Assembly: GCF_006711645.1 (NCBI RefSeq)
Contig: NZ_CP041247.1
Coordinates: 2,914,001-2,978,000 of the forward strand
Origin: Klebsiella electrica
GTDB taxonomy: Bacteria > Pseudomonadota > Gammaproteobacteria > Enterobacterales > Enterobacteriaceae
Direction of reading: 5' to 3'
DNA: 64,000 nucleotides
Positions 26,722 to 36,948 of the stretch are shown piece after piece. How positions within the stretch are numbered: position 1 is the stretch's first letter; each line of letters opens with the position of its first letter. The position numbers and the translations under genes are program-made. The notes under the pieces were generated by a model. It was not told the origin of the DNA and ran no database searches. It worked only from the letters and a program-made list of their open reading frames with translations.

Positions 26722-26818
26722 CTGTTACCTGCGCACGATGAGAAATCACCTCTTCTGCGCTCAGTGTCCGGGTGAATAAAGACATTAACACCGCCGGGAT
26801 ACACCGTTCTCACTGGCG

Positions 26819-26840
26819 CCTGATTAGGTCGCTAATCAGG
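26819..26840. terminator. Hairpin between convergent NUDIX and MFS genes
   Basis: CCTGATTA and TAATCAGG form a perfect 8-bp stem with a six-base loop, located between the NUDIX stop (26721) and the MFS stop (26856). Flanking T-runs are weak. Confidence 0.5.
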
Positions 26841-26855
26841 CTTGACGCTGCAGAA

Positions 26856-28049
26856 TTACGCCTGCCTTTCCGGGCTTTTCAGCATCCAAACCAGTACCAT
26901 ACCGCAGGCGATGACCGCCGCCGCCAGTATCACCATGGTCTGAAGACCGACCTTCGCCGACACCAGACCTCCGACAAGCGCCCCCGTACCGATCGCAGCA
27001 TTGAAAATGGCAACGTAGACGGCTGATGCGGGCTGAGTGGCCTCTCCCGCGCTGCAAAGCAGCCAGGTTTGTAAGCCAACGAACACAATTGCCATACCTG
27101 CGCCCCATAGGGCGAGCAGCGTCCCGGTGAACCACATTGGACATGATGGCCAGCCCTTGATACCCAACATCCCTAGTGCGCCCGCACTGAGCAACAGCGA
27201 TGTCATAATCAGTATCTTGATATATCGATCAATGAGTTTACCGGCAATGATATTTCCCAGCAGCCCGGAGAGACCTGAAATCAGTAGCAGAGCTGAGATA
27301 GCAGATGTAGGTATACCACGGGCCTGGGTTAGCAAGGGTTCAAGATAAGTGAAGGCGGCAAAGTGTGCTGAAATAATGCAGGCCGTTGCGCCAAAGAGTG
27401 AAAGGAGCAACGGATTTTTAAAGATCTCCCCGTAAACCCTCAGACTCAGCGGTTGCGGAGCCGCCAACGCGGGAAGCGTCCAGAATAACGCAACGGCGGT
27501 GACAAATGACAGCAAGGAGATCGCGGTGAACGCCTGTCGCCATCCGGCCAGGCCGGCAATAAAACTTGATAGCGGCACACCCAGTACGCTGGCCGCCGAG
27601 ACACCGGCAAAGATGACTGACGTGGCTAATCCCAGCTTATCTACCGGCACAAGCTTTATCACCACGGTACCAATTAATGCCCAGAAAGCGCCGTGCGCAA
27701 GCGCCCCTGTCATTCGCGCCGTCATAAATTCCCGCATGGTGTGCGATTGTGTCGCCATCAGACAAGAGAGCGCCAGAATTAGCATCAACGCCACCAGCAG
27801 CGCCTTGCGGGAAAGCCGGACGGGGATTGCGCCGGCCAGCAAAGCCGCCAGCGCGGCAACCCATCCATATGCGGTGACGGCAAGACCCGCCCCCGCTTCA
27901 GTCTGATGTAAATCTTTCGCCAACGCGCTGAGCATGCCAACCGGCGAAAGTTCGCTGGTCACAATCGAAAATGCACTGATCCCCAGTGCGGTTACGGCGA
28001 GCCAGGCGCGCATGGGCGCCGTGTTTGCCTGTAAAACGGTGTCGTTCAT
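26856..28049 (-). CDS. MFS transporter, DHA1/sugar-efflux type
   Basis: A 397-residue, 12-span major facilitator. The TSELSPVGMLSALAKDLHQTEAGAGLAVTAYGW N-terminal segment is like the SotB/YdeA drug and sugar exporters, and the loop 2-3 region is present in PVRLSRKALLVALM. It is divergent from the LysR gene at 28225, which probably regulates it. Substrate unknown. Confidence 0.85.
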   Translation of the reverse strand: MNDTVLQANTAPMRAWLAVTALGISAFSIVTSELSPVGMLSALAKDLHQTEAGAGLAVTAYGWVAALAALLAGAIPVRLSRKALLVALMLILALSCLMATQSHTMREFMTARMTGALAHGAFWALIGTVVIKLVPVDKLGLATSVIFAGVSAASVLGVPLSSFIAGLAGWRQAFTAISLLSFVTAVALFWTLPALAAPQPLSLRVYGEIFKNPLLLSLFGATACIISAHFAAFTYLEPLLTQARGIPTSAISALLLISGLSGLLGNIIAGKLIDRYIKILIMTSLLLSAGALGMLGIKGWPSCPMWFTGTLLALWGAGMAIVFVGLQTWLLCSAGEATQPASAVYVAIFNAAIGTGALVGGLVSAKVGLQTMVILAAAVIACGMVLVWMLKSPERQA

Positions 28050-28224
28050 TGGATGAATTTCCCAGGAATAATATGTGAAAGGGGGATGTTTACCAGATGC
28101 GAGCGGTTTTCCGCGTCGTTCCTCATTGCCTGTTTATCTCCTTATGTGGAGTGCAGTATCATCCCGAGATAAGTGATAAAACAGACCTGAAAACGGAGAG
28201 CCGTTTTCCATAATCGGAAAATAG

Positions 28225-29106
28225 ATGAAAACAGATTTTAACTGGGACGATACGCGGGTTTTTCTGGCTGTCGCCCGAGCGGGCACCCTTAGCGGCGCTG
28301 CAAATGCCCTGGATATGGGCATCGCGACCCTCTCAAGAAGGCTGGACAGGCTTGAAAAGTCGCTGGCCGTCCCTCTGTTCAGCAGACACCAGAGCGGCTA
28401 CCGACTCACGGATGATGGCGAGGCGCTTCTGGAACGTGCCGAGGCGCTTGAACATGCCGGACTCGCGTTCGGCGAGATGGCCAGGCTGCAAGGGAACGTT
28501 GCCGGGCTTACCCGACTGGCTACATCGGATAACCTGGCGGCGTATTTTATTCTTCCTTCACTCAACGCGTTGATGGAAAAATATCCCGACCTGCGGGTCG
28601 AGGTGATAAGCGGTGTGCAATCCGTCAATCTGCATCGGCGGGATGCTGATTTAGCAATACGGATGGTCAAACCAGACAGCGGAAACCTGACGCTAAAGCG
28701 TCTCGGTATCGTGGGATTTGGCTTATACGCCGCCGATGCCTGTTTAAATGGCGCCACTGGCGTAGCGTCAGGTCACGCTCAGTATGTGGGCTGGCCGGAA
28801 TCGCATCAACACCTGCCCGCTGCGCGATGGGTCACGCAGACGCTTCGCGGCAGTCCATGCAGAGTGGAAGCGAACACGCTGGCAGCGCAGTTATCGGCAG
28901 TTTCAGCAGGCCTGGGGTTGGGGGTGCTGCCACACTTTATGGCGCGGAAAAACGGTCTGCATTGTGTGAATTCGGATCTCGGCGTCGATCAAACCTTATG
29001 GCTGGTGATGCATTCAGATTTAGCCAATTCGCGGCGCGTCAGAGTGGTCGCCGATCATTTAATTACCCTGTTCGATGGGATAAAAGATCAGCTAATGTTG
29101 CCATAA
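28225..29106 (+). CDS. LysR-family transcriptional regulator
   Basis: A 293-residue LysR protein. The helix-turn-helix is within residues 6-65 (RAGTLSGAANALDMGIATLSRRLDRLE). The effector domain carries the pattern of the group in which TSDNLAAYFILPSL follows the linker. It is divergent from the MFS gene with 175 bases between, the usual regulator/exporter arrangement. Confidence 0.87.
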   Translation: MKTDFNWDDTRVFLAVARAGTLSGAANALDMGIATLSRRLDRLEKSLAVPLFSRHQSGYRLTDDGEALLERAEALEHAGLAFGEMARLQGNVAGLTRLATSDNLAAYFILPSLNALMEKYPDLRVEVISGVQSVNLHRRDADLAIRMVKPDSGNLTLKRLGIVGFGLYAADACLNGATGVASGHAQYVGWPESHQHLPAARWVTQTLRGSPCRVEANTLAAQLSAVSAGLGLGVLPHFMARKNGLHCVNSDLGVDQTLWLVMHSDLANSRRVRVVADHLITLFDGIKDQLMLP

Positions 29107-29225
29107 CCGTTTAATTAATTGCTACTTACAACTTACACCATGGCCGGTGACTGAAAACGGTGTTCCCGGTCAGGCCAGGGTGAAGTCTGTTCTCGGTTAA
29201 ACCCCTTACCTGAATCGCAGGTGTG

Positions 29226-29441
29226 TTACATCGCCTGGACGAGGGCTCTTATCTTTTCCGCCTTTTCAAAGTGGTCCAGTTTCATCTCGATAATCCACCA
29301 ATGCGCAACTTCCATAAGCAATTCAGGATCGTCATTTTTATTGGCAAAAAAAGCATAGAACGAAAGTCCTGCATTGCTTCCCCTAGAGGCAATTTTTGAA
29401 TCGCAGACCCTGATGATTTTTTCCTTCATTCCTTGTCGCAC
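29226..29441 (-). CDS. Small unknown protein
   Basis: A 71-residue protein with no membrane segment. Start is GTG 29441 with GGGAGAGG close upstream; a second ATG at 29429 has no room for a ribosome site. The composition (LSFYAFFANKNDDPELLMEVAHWWIIEMKLDHFEKAEKIRALV) looks like a folded helical protein rather than noise. I do not recognise the family with certainty. Confidence 0.5.
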   Translation of the reverse strand: MRQGMKEKIIRVCDSKIASRGSNAGLSFYAFFANKNDDPELLMEVAHWWIIEMKLDHFEKAEKIRALVQAM

Positions 29442-29933
29442 TGCCTCTCCCTCTCTATTTTCAGGTTCTAGGCCTTAAAAGATAATATCATTTCGCGCTG
29501 GGTTAAAAATTTAACCCTGGTGGTTATGATCTCTGAGAAAAACGGTGAAGACGTCCTTAGGCGGGGTTATACCACATTCTGAAAGCAGCCAACCCACCGC
29601 GCCTGTCATCAGGAACATCAGATAACACCGCCGTGTTATTCGCCGCCTGGAAAAGCTGATAGCCCGCTGCCCGACGGGAGGAGTGTCGTCGCCCCACCTT
29701 TCACGCCAGCGCATCCAACGGATAATCACCAGACTGCGGCGACTCAGGCGCGATGCGATAAATGTGCGAACGACCGGGCGGAATCCGATATTCGTGTACA
29801 CTGTCTGGCGCAGGGCGGCGTGAACCGCATCACGCCCTGAACAACTAAACGCCAGAAACTGCGTAAGCGCGGTTGCGCGCGAATGTAAGACACCCCGACA
29901 CATGGTCATCAGGATAAGGGAGGCGCAACAGAT

Positions 29934-30623
29934 ATGACCCGAACACAAAGGCTTCTTGAATTACTCCAGATATTACGGGCTCACCGCTATCCGGTCACTG
30001 CACTGACGCTTTCCGCAAACTTAAAGATAAGCGTGCGCACCGTTTACAGGGATATAAAAACGCTCCAGCACCAGGGAGTATGTATTGAGGGGAGTGCCGG
30101 GATTGGATATATTATTAATTCTGATTATCATTTACCGCCACTGGTATTCACCGTGCAGGAGCTGAATGCTCTGACGCTGGGTCTTAACTGGGTGTGTCAC
30201 AACACGGACGCGGACTTTAAAAAAAATGCAAAAAAAGCCATTGCCAAAATACGCGCAGTTATTCCTGATAGATTGCAGGAACACATTGAATATCAGTCAT
30301 ATCTGACAGGTCCGACTGAAAGAGAATGTTACGGCTTTGGTGATATACACCACGCAATTAATGAAAGAAAAAAAATCACTATAACCTACTCCGATAAAAA
30401 TAATACCGTATCATCCCGTGTAATCTGGCCAGTCGCGCTGGTATATATGGAGTCCTGCTGGTTACTTGCAGGATGGTGCGAGATGAGAAACGATTTTCGT
30501 CATTTCAGAACCGACAGAATAAAGAAAATCACTGTACTGAGCACCACTTACCCGGAGAGCAGAGCCATCTTGTTGAAAAGATGGCGAGATGCGGAAGGTA
30601 TCAGCCTGGACAGTGAGTACTGA
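29934..30623 (+). CDS. YafY-type HTH/WYL transcriptional regulator
   Basis: A 229-residue regulator. The DeoR-like helix-turn-helix (RTQRLLELLQILRAHRYPVTALTLSANLKISVRTVYRDIKTLQ, about 3-46) is followed by a WYL-type domain (about 120-215) with WPVALVYMESCWLLAGWCEMRNDFRHFRTDRI. YafY family members have 225-285 residues. It sits 67 bases upstream of the SDR gene on the same strand and may control it. WYL domains sense ligands or nucleic acid. Confidence 0.85.
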   Translation: MTRTQRLLELLQILRAHRYPVTALTLSANLKISVRTVYRDIKTLQHQGVCIEGSAGIGYIINSDYHLPPLVFTVQELNALTLGLNWVCHNTDADFKKNAKKAIAKIRAVIPDRLQEHIEYQSYLTGPTERECYGFGDIHHAINERKKITITYSDKNNTVSSRVIWPVALVYMESCWLLAGWCEMRNDFRHFRTDRIKKITVLSTTYPESRAILLKRWRDAEGISLDSEY

Positions 30624-30690
30624 CAAAAATTGTCGCAACGATCGTGTACGCTTCTGTAGAAAAGACACCAGGATGATGACAGGAGAGCGT

Positions 30691-31440
30691 ATGAACTTTC
30701 ATAACAAAGTTGCATTAATCACGGGAAGTACCACGGGTATTGGCGAAGAGGTCGCAGGACAATTACACCGATATGGCGCCAGAGTCATCATTGTATCCCG
30801 GTCATTACATGAGGCCAGACAAAAAGCCAGATCGTTATCACCCGATGAAAAAACAGCGATCGGCATAGAATGTGATGTTGCAGACCCTGAACAAGTCAGC
30901 AGCATGATTAATCATGCCGTAGATCATTTCGGCAGACTTGATTATGCCGTAAATAATGCAGGCACCACCGGTGAACATAATAAAACAATAACAGAGCAGA
31001 CAGTAGACAACTGGAATAACGTCATATCAAACACACTGAGTAGCGTCTTTTACTGTATGAAATACGAAATACCAGAAATATTAAAATCAGGAGGCGGTTC
31101 AATAGTGAATTTGTCGGCAGTAAATGGGTTAGCAGGTATCCCCGGTCTGGCCCCTTACACGACGGCAAAGCATGGCATAATTGGTTTAACCAGAAGCGCG
31201 GCGCTGGAATTTGCCTGTCAAGGTGTGCGGGTTAACGCGGTTGCGCCGGGTTATGTCAGTACGCCGCGAATCAATGAACTTCCCGAAAATATTATCAGTG
31301 CGTTTGCAAACAGCCATCCCATGAAAAGAATGGCCACCATGACCGAAGTGGCTGATTTTATCCTGTTTTTATTGTCAGAAAAATCAGGGTTCTGTACCGG
31401 CGGTGTTTATCCTGTTGATGGCGGATATCTGGCTGAGTAA
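30691..31440 (+). CDS. Short-chain dehydrogenase/reductase
   Basis: A 249-residue classical SDR. The NAD(P) loop is TGSTTGIG near residue 12; the structural NNAG motif is present; the catalytic Ser is in VNLSAVNG and the Tyr/Lys pair in YTTAKHG. ATG 30691 is chosen because CAGGAG lies just upstream and the NAD(P) loop falls at the usual place. The C terminus GGVYPVDGGYLAE is typical. Substrate unknown; probably co-transcribed with the YafY-type regulator. Confidence 0.88.
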   Translation: MNFHNKVALITGSTTGIGEEVAGQLHRYGARVIIVSRSLHEARQKARSLSPDEKTAIGIECDVADPEQVSSMINHAVDHFGRLDYAVNNAGTTGEHNKTITEQTVDNWNNVISNTLSSVFYCMKYEIPEILKSGGGSIVNLSAVNGLAGIPGLAPYTTAKHGIIGLTRSAALEFACQGVRVNAVAPGYVSTPRINELPENIISAFANSHPMKRMATMTEVADFILFLLSEKSGFCTGGVYPVDGGYLAE

Positions 31441-31684
31441 CGAGCGCGTCGGAGATAACATTTGCCTGGCGTTGGATATGTTCCGCTCTCCAGGCCGCCC
31501 CAGACACTCTGGCGTAACGTTTGCTCTGCGCATGTCGTATTTTTGAGCGTTGCTCCCGCGGGATCAGGTCGGCGCTCATCCATATTCAGGCAATCTGCGA
31601 GCAGCTTGCCACACCATATTTATCGCTGCCTGAGTCACACAAACCGGTCTTCGGCGATGTCCGTCGGCAGGACGGTTAAAACGT

Positions 31685-32548
31685 TTAAGGCATAATGGAA
31701 ACGCTGGCGGATAATCCCGCCACCAGTTCAATCCCTTGCGGTATCTTATCTAACTGGATACGGACAGGGACTCGCTGCGCAAGTCGCACCCAACTGAAGG
31801 TGGGATTGACATCCGGCAGCCCGAGCCCACCCGTCTGATCATTGCTATCATCGATCCCCCGGCCGATACTCTCCACATGCCCCGTGATGAGCGGGTCAAA
31901 CCCCATCAGCGAAATTTGTGCGGCGTTCCCGATACGAATATGACGCAGTTTGGTCTCCTCAAAATAGCCCACCACCCAGAAACTGTGCGCATCGACAACG
32001 GCGACCCTGGTCTCTCCCGCAGTGGCGTAGTCGCCTGGACGCAGCCGAAGATGCGTGACGTAGCCAGCAACCGGTGCGCGCACGGTAGCATGAGATAAAT
32101 TAAGCTGCGCCAGTTCCAGCGCAGCCAGCGCCCCCTGATAATTGGCCGCCGCAACGCGCGCTGCGCTGCCCGTTTGCTGGATGTCCTCGCCGGAAATGGC
32201 CCCTTTGATGAGCGCGCGTCGCCTGGCCGCATCCTGGCGCATCAGCATCTCATGACGTTTTGCTTCAACGTCGGCCTGCGCGCTGAGCACCGCCAGCTTC
32301 AGCCAGCGCGGGTCGATAGCATAAAGTACATCGCCCTGGTTAACCCATTGATTATCGCGGACCGCCACGCGGCTCACCGGCCCGGAAACATCCGGCGCAA
32401 TCTGCACCACATCGGCCCTGACCCTTCCATCGCGCGTCCAGGGCGTCTGCGCATACTGTTTCCAGAAAATAAACGCCACGAAAATCGCCACCGCCACAGC
32501 GATTAACGTCAGCGCGTAACGACCCAGTAAAAAGAGTAAAGATTTCAT
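31685..32548 (-). CDS. HlyD-family membrane fusion (adaptor) protein
   Basis: A 287-residue AaeA/YdhJ-like adaptor. One N-terminal membrane anchor (about 10-30) is followed by a barrel-sandwich hybrid (SGPVSRVAVRDNQWVNQGDVLYAID and APVAGYVTHLRLRPGDYATAG), a short helical hairpin and a beta-barrel. Its start overlaps the DUF1656 stop (ATGA). Together with the FUSC gene it would form a tripartite-like exporter of aromatic acids or similar compounds. Confidence 0.85.
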   Translation of the reverse strand: MKSLLFLLGRYALTLIAVAVAIFVAFIFWKQYAQTPWTRDGRVRADVVQIAPDVSGPVSRVAVRDNQWVNQGDVLYAIDPRWLKLAVLSAQADVEAKRHEMLMRQDAARRRALIKGAISGEDIQQTGSAARVAAANYQGALAALELAQLNLSHATVRAPVAGYVTHLRLRPGDYATAGETRVAVVDAHSFWVVGYFEETKLRHIRIGNAAQISLMGFDPLITGHVESIGRGIDDSNDQTGGLGLPDVNPTFSWVRLAQRVPVRIQLDKIPQGIELVAGLSASVSIMP

Positions 32549-32760
32549 GCGAATAACCCCAGAGTGGTCAGGCCCTGCAAAAGCAGGAAAAAGGTCACGA
32601 TATAGGTTGAGACATCAAGCAACGGGCGCAAAGGCAAACGCCGGTAAAGCCTGCTGCAAGAAAAAAGCGGCACGAGTAACAGCGTACAGACCACAGCAAG
32701 GAACGCGGTCAGTAGCAATCCGGGGATAAAAACACCCCCGATATTGATGTCATTTATCAT
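32545..32760 (-). CDS. DUF1656 small membrane protein (AaeX/YdhI type)
   Basis: A 71-residue protein beginning INDINIGGVFIPGLLLTAFL, the DUF1656 signature, with two hydrophobic spans. The start at 32760 overlaps the end of the upstream FUSC reading frame. It is a regular partner of FUSC/HlyD efflux sets. Confidence 0.82.
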   Translation of the reverse strand: MINDINIGGVFIPGLLLTAFLAVVCTLLLVPLFSCSRLYRRLPLRPLLDVSTYIVTFFLLLQGLTTLGLFA

Positions 32761-34755
32761 GGCTGGGCTCCTTGTTCTGCGTCCGTAATGCGCAGTGCAG
32801 ATCCACCAGTCTGTCGACAAACTGGCATGATTGTTCATCTGTCGCGGGCAGGCAGAGGACGGCCATTGCGGCAATACGCTCGCGTAAGGCGTCGGTGTGC
32901 GTTGTGCGGGTAAAATGAGAAAGCAACTCGTTGATATCGCTGCCTGCGGGCGTATCGCAACGGCGCAGGCGCATCACACAGAGGCCAATACGCAGAAAAT
33001 GGACCAGGCGTGCAAGCGTGGCAGCAACAGAGCGGCCCGATCGATCATCAGATTGGTCCAGTGCGTTTCATCACCTTTAAACACACCGTTCACGCTGCGG
33101 CGAATATCGCGTTGGCAAAGTTTTAGCAGACGGTTTATCGCCGCGTCCGCCTGTACGGTTTGCAGCAGACTCATGCCGATAACCGCAAAGCCGGTCGCAA
33201 AAAACAGCGCGATAGCGGTGTTGGCCGCAGCGGCGAAGTCGCCGATGTAGTGTGCCCCCAGCTCGCATAGCACAGGCAGCGTCAGGGTGATGCCCATCGC
33301 CATAAAGGTCGTGGGCGGTCGCGCCTGCAGCGATCCGGCAAGCAGATAGACTGGGGCAAGCACCGCCACCAGCACCGGAAAATCGCTGAGCGGGGGAAGC
33401 AGAGCGAAGCTATAGATAAGGCTTATCAACACGCCCCAGACGGAGCCGATAATGTATTTGACAAGATGCGGGGCCGGCGTATCGAAACTGCCAAACAGCG
33501 TGCAGCAAACCCCAAGAATCGACACCGCCGTGCCGCCATCGGGCCAGGCGGAGTAAATCCAGAGCAGACAGCCGCCCAGGATGATGACAAAAGCGCCCAG
33601 CGCCGTTCGGGCGGCACTCCGGGGATCGCGATGGAAAACATACCCTTTCACTGCATGATCTTCCGCCGGCATTGGCGAAGTTTTGCCGTGATGGATGGCA
33701 TCCGAAAGGCGCTCACACTGTTGCAGGAGGGTAAGCAACTCAGCGACGTAGCGTAAGAAATTCACCCGCAGCGCATCCTCGAACGTCAGCGCCTGCGCAG
33801 CGTGCCGCTGTGCTAACTGCGCGCTGCGTTGTTGTAGCGTCGCTGCTGCGTTTTTGCGTTTCCCGGTATCGTCACAGCTCAGCCAGGCCTGAACGTCATC
33901 CAGCAGCCTCTGCATATCGGCGGGCATCTTCGCGATCGCCTGTAAACGATCGCGTAATTCACCGTTGACAATAACTAACCGCGCCAGCCTGTCATGGAGC
34001 GCTTTCCTGGCCTGACGGACCGGCACCGAAAGGGCAAAATCATACGGGATGTGGTGGCTGATGCCCTGCAGGAACTGTAGCGCCAGCGCCAGATGCAGAG
34101 GCTCTGACTGCGCGTCGGACCTGCCTGCCAGGGTGTCGGCAATCCGCTGACGCGCGGCCTGCAGCGTCTGCGCTAATTTGCTGTTGAACAGCCCGGATAT
34201 CCGGACAGGCAGAATGTATCGGTGAATCAGCGCGGCGCAGACGATGCCTATCGTTATCTCCTGTACCCGAATGATGGCAATGTTAAACACCGTGCCAGGG
34301 TCTGAGACGGCGGGAAAACCAATCAGACTTGCGGTGTAACCGGCCAGTACAAAGGCATAGGCGCGGGGCGTGCGTTCAAGCAGGGATAAACAGAGGCAGA
34401 AGGAGATCCAGCCTGCCAGAATCACGCTACATAAAATCGGCGTATTCACAAACATGGGCACAATCAACACCGTGGCCCCCGCGCCGGCCACGGTCCCTGC
34501 CAGGCGATACAGGCACCTGCTCAAAGACGCGCCCACCGACGTTTGCGAAACGATATAGACGGTGATGATGGCCCATGAAGGCCGTTCAAGGCCAATCGCC
34601 AGGGCAATGTAATACGCGAGCATCGCTGCGACAAAACTCCTGACGGAATAGAGTAGCGCATGGGCGTCGCTCAGTAGCGCGGGAGAGGCCATGCGGCCTG
34701 ACCAACGGCTTATCGCCTGCAAAACGCGGCGGTGATGGGGAGTTAATTTGCTCAT
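32750..34755 (-). pseudogene. FUSC-family efflux transporter (AaeB/YdhK type), frameshifted near its 3' end
   Basis: The main frame gives 593 residues: an N-terminal membrane bundle (RPSWAIITVYIVSQTSVGASL), a central cytosolic domain and a second bundle (DPRSAARTALGAFVIILGGCLLWI). It stops early at 32974 after LLLPRLHAWSIFCVLASV. The next frame continues naturally as LARLVHFLRIGLCVMRLRRC and a further 64 residues to 32750, bringing the total to about 668, the size of E. coli YdhK (670). A one-base loss near 33015-33016 (CGCCTT to CGCTT on the coding strand) would explain it. The truncated product may keep some function since the membrane bundles are intact. The DUF1656 and HlyD genes downstream are intact. 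Confidence 0.75.
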
Positions 34756-34832
34756 GCCGGGAATTATTCCCGCTTTGCGCTTGTCCTTAAATACTCTATT
34801 CTGTCAAAAAATACCTAAATGTTGCCAATAAG

Positions 34833-35627
34833 ATGTCATCCAGACTTGCCCATACCCTGTTTGATCCCGATAGCACGCCGGGCCCGGCCGTCGCGCGGCA
34901 TATTGATTTCGTTGATTATGCAGCAGAAGTGCCGGTGCATACGCACCGCAAGGGACAACTGATCGTGGCCCGCTATGGGGCGGTGATTTGTCGCGCGGAA
35001 AACGATATCTGGATAGTACCGCCAGATTGCGCGGTGTGGATCCCCGGCGGGATCCCCCATAGCGCCAAAGCGACCTGGAATGCGCATCTCAACTATTTGT
35101 TTATTGAACCCGGCGCCGCCGCACTGCCGGAGAAATGCTGCACGCTGGCGATTTCTCCGCTGATTAAAGAGTTAGTTGATCGCTTGACGCATGAGGACGT
35201 TGATTACCCGGCGCAGAGCCATGTCGGCAGGCTGACCAGAGTGACGCTCGATGAACTGGCCACCATGCCGCAGCAGAAATTGAGTCTGCCGGTTTCGGCG
35301 CACCCGAAGATCCGCGCCATGGCTGATGCGCTGGTTAGCCACCCGGAGGATCGAAGCACGTTTAAAGTCTGGGCGAAACGGCTGGCGCTCAGCGAGCGTT
35401 CATTAGCACGCCTGATGCTGCGCGAAACCGGGCTGACCTTCGGACGATGGCGTCAGCAACTGCATTTGATTATTGCCCTTCGGGAGCTGGCAAGCGGGGT
35501 ATCGGTGCAAAACGTCGCGGCTAATCTGGGGTATGAGTCGGTAAACGCTTTTATCACCATGTTCAGAAAAACAATGGGCAGCACGCCCGCGCACTATTTT
35601 GCCGGTCGAAGAGCGACAGATCCCTGA
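34833..35627 (+). CDS. AraC-family regulator with N-terminal cupin
   Basis: A 264-residue AraC/NimR-like regulator. The N-terminal cupin (about 25-90, HTHRKGQLIVARYGAVICR and WIPGGIPHSAK) is followed by the double helix-turn-helix (about 160-255: FKVWAKRLALSERSLARLMLRETGLTFGRWRQQ and VQNVAANLGYESVNAFITMFRKTMGSTPAHYF). It is divergent from the FUSC efflux set, 77 bases apart, and is the likely regulator. Confidence 0.87.
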   Translation: MSSRLAHTLFDPDSTPGPAVARHIDFVDYAAEVPVHTHRKGQLIVARYGAVICRAENDIWIVPPDCAVWIPGGIPHSAKATWNAHLNYLFIEPGAAALPEKCCTLAISPLIKELVDRLTHEDVDYPAQSHVGRLTRVTLDELATMPQQKLSLPVSAHPKIRAMADALVSHPEDRSTFKVWAKRLALSERSLARLMLRETGLTFGRWRQQLHLIIALRELASGVSVQNVAANLGYESVNAFITMFRKTMGSTPAHYFAGRRATDP

Positions 35628-36215
35628 GTGAGGCACAGGCTGGATACCGAGTAAGGCGCTTAATGCCCGCTTGTGGCCCCCGGGGGATATTCAGCATTGC
35701 TCCTGACGAGGCGTAATGACTGTCAAGGCGGTGCCCTCTTCCGTTCCTCTGCATATGATGAGTAATGTACATTCCGCGGGGGCGACGATAAATGTGGCCG
35801 AATTCCAGACAGGCATCCGCAACCACCGGATCATAAAGAACAGGGATAAAGCGCTTCGGATCCAACATAATCGTTTTATAAAACACCACCTCATCTGGTG
35901 GACGGGTATGTTCTGGCGGTGGTGATAAGGCGAAGAAAAAGAGAGCTGGCGGTGTAAATTTACCCGGCAAAGCAAGCTCCACCGACTCCAGAAGAAATGA
36001 AAGCGGGTTACTGCTAAACGGGACATATTAAAAAAATTGCGGCGCACTTCGCAACGTAGCCCGACGACGCTGTCGGGGGCGGGATGGGCATCCGGGGGAG
36101 TTTACGCCTGATCCATCTGCTGTATTCATAACACCATCAGGCAGATCTGAGACTCACGTGGCAGATCAACCCGTACTGGCTGGCGTCGGGATGCGAACAG
36201 TCTGCTTTTGATGAA
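35628..36215. other. Gene-free stretch with probable remnants
   Basis: Overlapping minus-strand frames (35563-35982 and 35691-36047) look protein-like in patches (VAPAECTLLII, LYDPVVADACLEFGHIYRRP) but have no ribosome site or single coherent frame, and one overlaps the AraC gene end. A CCCGAC/GTCGGG hairpin lies at 36060-36077. Most likely a decayed gene of unknown origin. Confidence 0.4.
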
Positions 36216-36824
36216 TTAATTTTCGATGGTAAAGTAAGACTGTTTTTTTGGATGCATTTTTATAGTTAAACCTTCGGTTTTGAATGCATTGAATAATATG
36301 TCCGCATCACCCGTTGACAGGATATCCATTGATTTAGTCAGATCGCCAGCATCTGAAAAACACTCAACCAAATCAATTCCCAGGATAAAAATAGCCGGCG
36401 CTTCAGTATTGATGTCCACATGCTTAACAGCTGTCCAGCTTCGTTGTTTCAGAGTGATATCTGACCACCCCTGACATTTAAGTATCCGGATAACTCGTGT
36501 CAATCGTGAGAGTGGAGAATCCTCCTGTGGCCTGATAATACTGGTTTTCCACAGCGTATCTAAACGTTGACCTAGCTTCGCTGATGGCCCCAGATCTCTG
36601 CTAAGTTGTATAAGGTAGTCAATGTCTTTTGCAACAGTCTGAGGGAAACGTCTTTGTTTTTTAGCGGTAACAAGCCAGTTTTGCAGAAAAATATGCTCCA
36701 TTAGTGGTGAGGGAGTTTTTCCATCAATACGCGACAGATGCAGCGCTATAAGCGCACACCATAAAAAATGCTCTGTATCAGCCATTTTTTGTTGATGATT
36801 TATGTCAGGCCTGGAATTATTCAT
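36216..36824 (-). CDS. DUF2913-like protein
   Basis: A 202-residue cytosolic protein. Its N-terminal pattern (WCALIALHLSRIDGKTPSPLMEHIFLQNWLVTAKKQRRFPQTVAKDIDYLI) resembles the DUF2913 family as I remember it. GGAG precedes ATG 36824. It is the last gene of a six-gene same-strand array beginning at 40421. Function unknown. Confidence 0.6.
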   Translation of the reverse strand: MNNSRPDINHQQKMADTEHFLWCALIALHLSRIDGKTPSPLMEHIFLQNWLVTAKKQRRFPQTVAKDIDYLIQLSRDLGPSAKLGQRLDTLWKTSIIRPQEDSPLSRLTRVIRILKCQGWSDITLKQRSWTAVKHVDINTEAPAIFILGIDLVECFSDAGDLTKSMDILSTGDADILFNAFKTEGLTIKMHPKKQSYFTIEN

Positions 36825-36948
36825 AACATCTCCAGTGATTAGTCATTGAATTTATCTGATAACCCCTGTTAACAGTATAATTTTTATACCATTATCTGAA
36901 AATTAAAATATTGGCTCAGGATACATTTAATTATACCCGGCACATCTG

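Noticed and set aside
29511..29948. 145-residue minus-strand frame upstream of the YafY-type regulator
   Set aside because: Rich in Arg and Cys with no recognisable domain or ribosome site, and it overlaps the regulator start. More likely a chance frame, though the stretch MFLMTGAVGWLLSECGITPP is protein-like.
35563..35982. 139-residue minus-strand frame after the AraC gene
   Set aside because: Starts with GTG, overlaps the AraC gene end by 65 bases and competes with another frame over the same bases; treated as remnant sequence.
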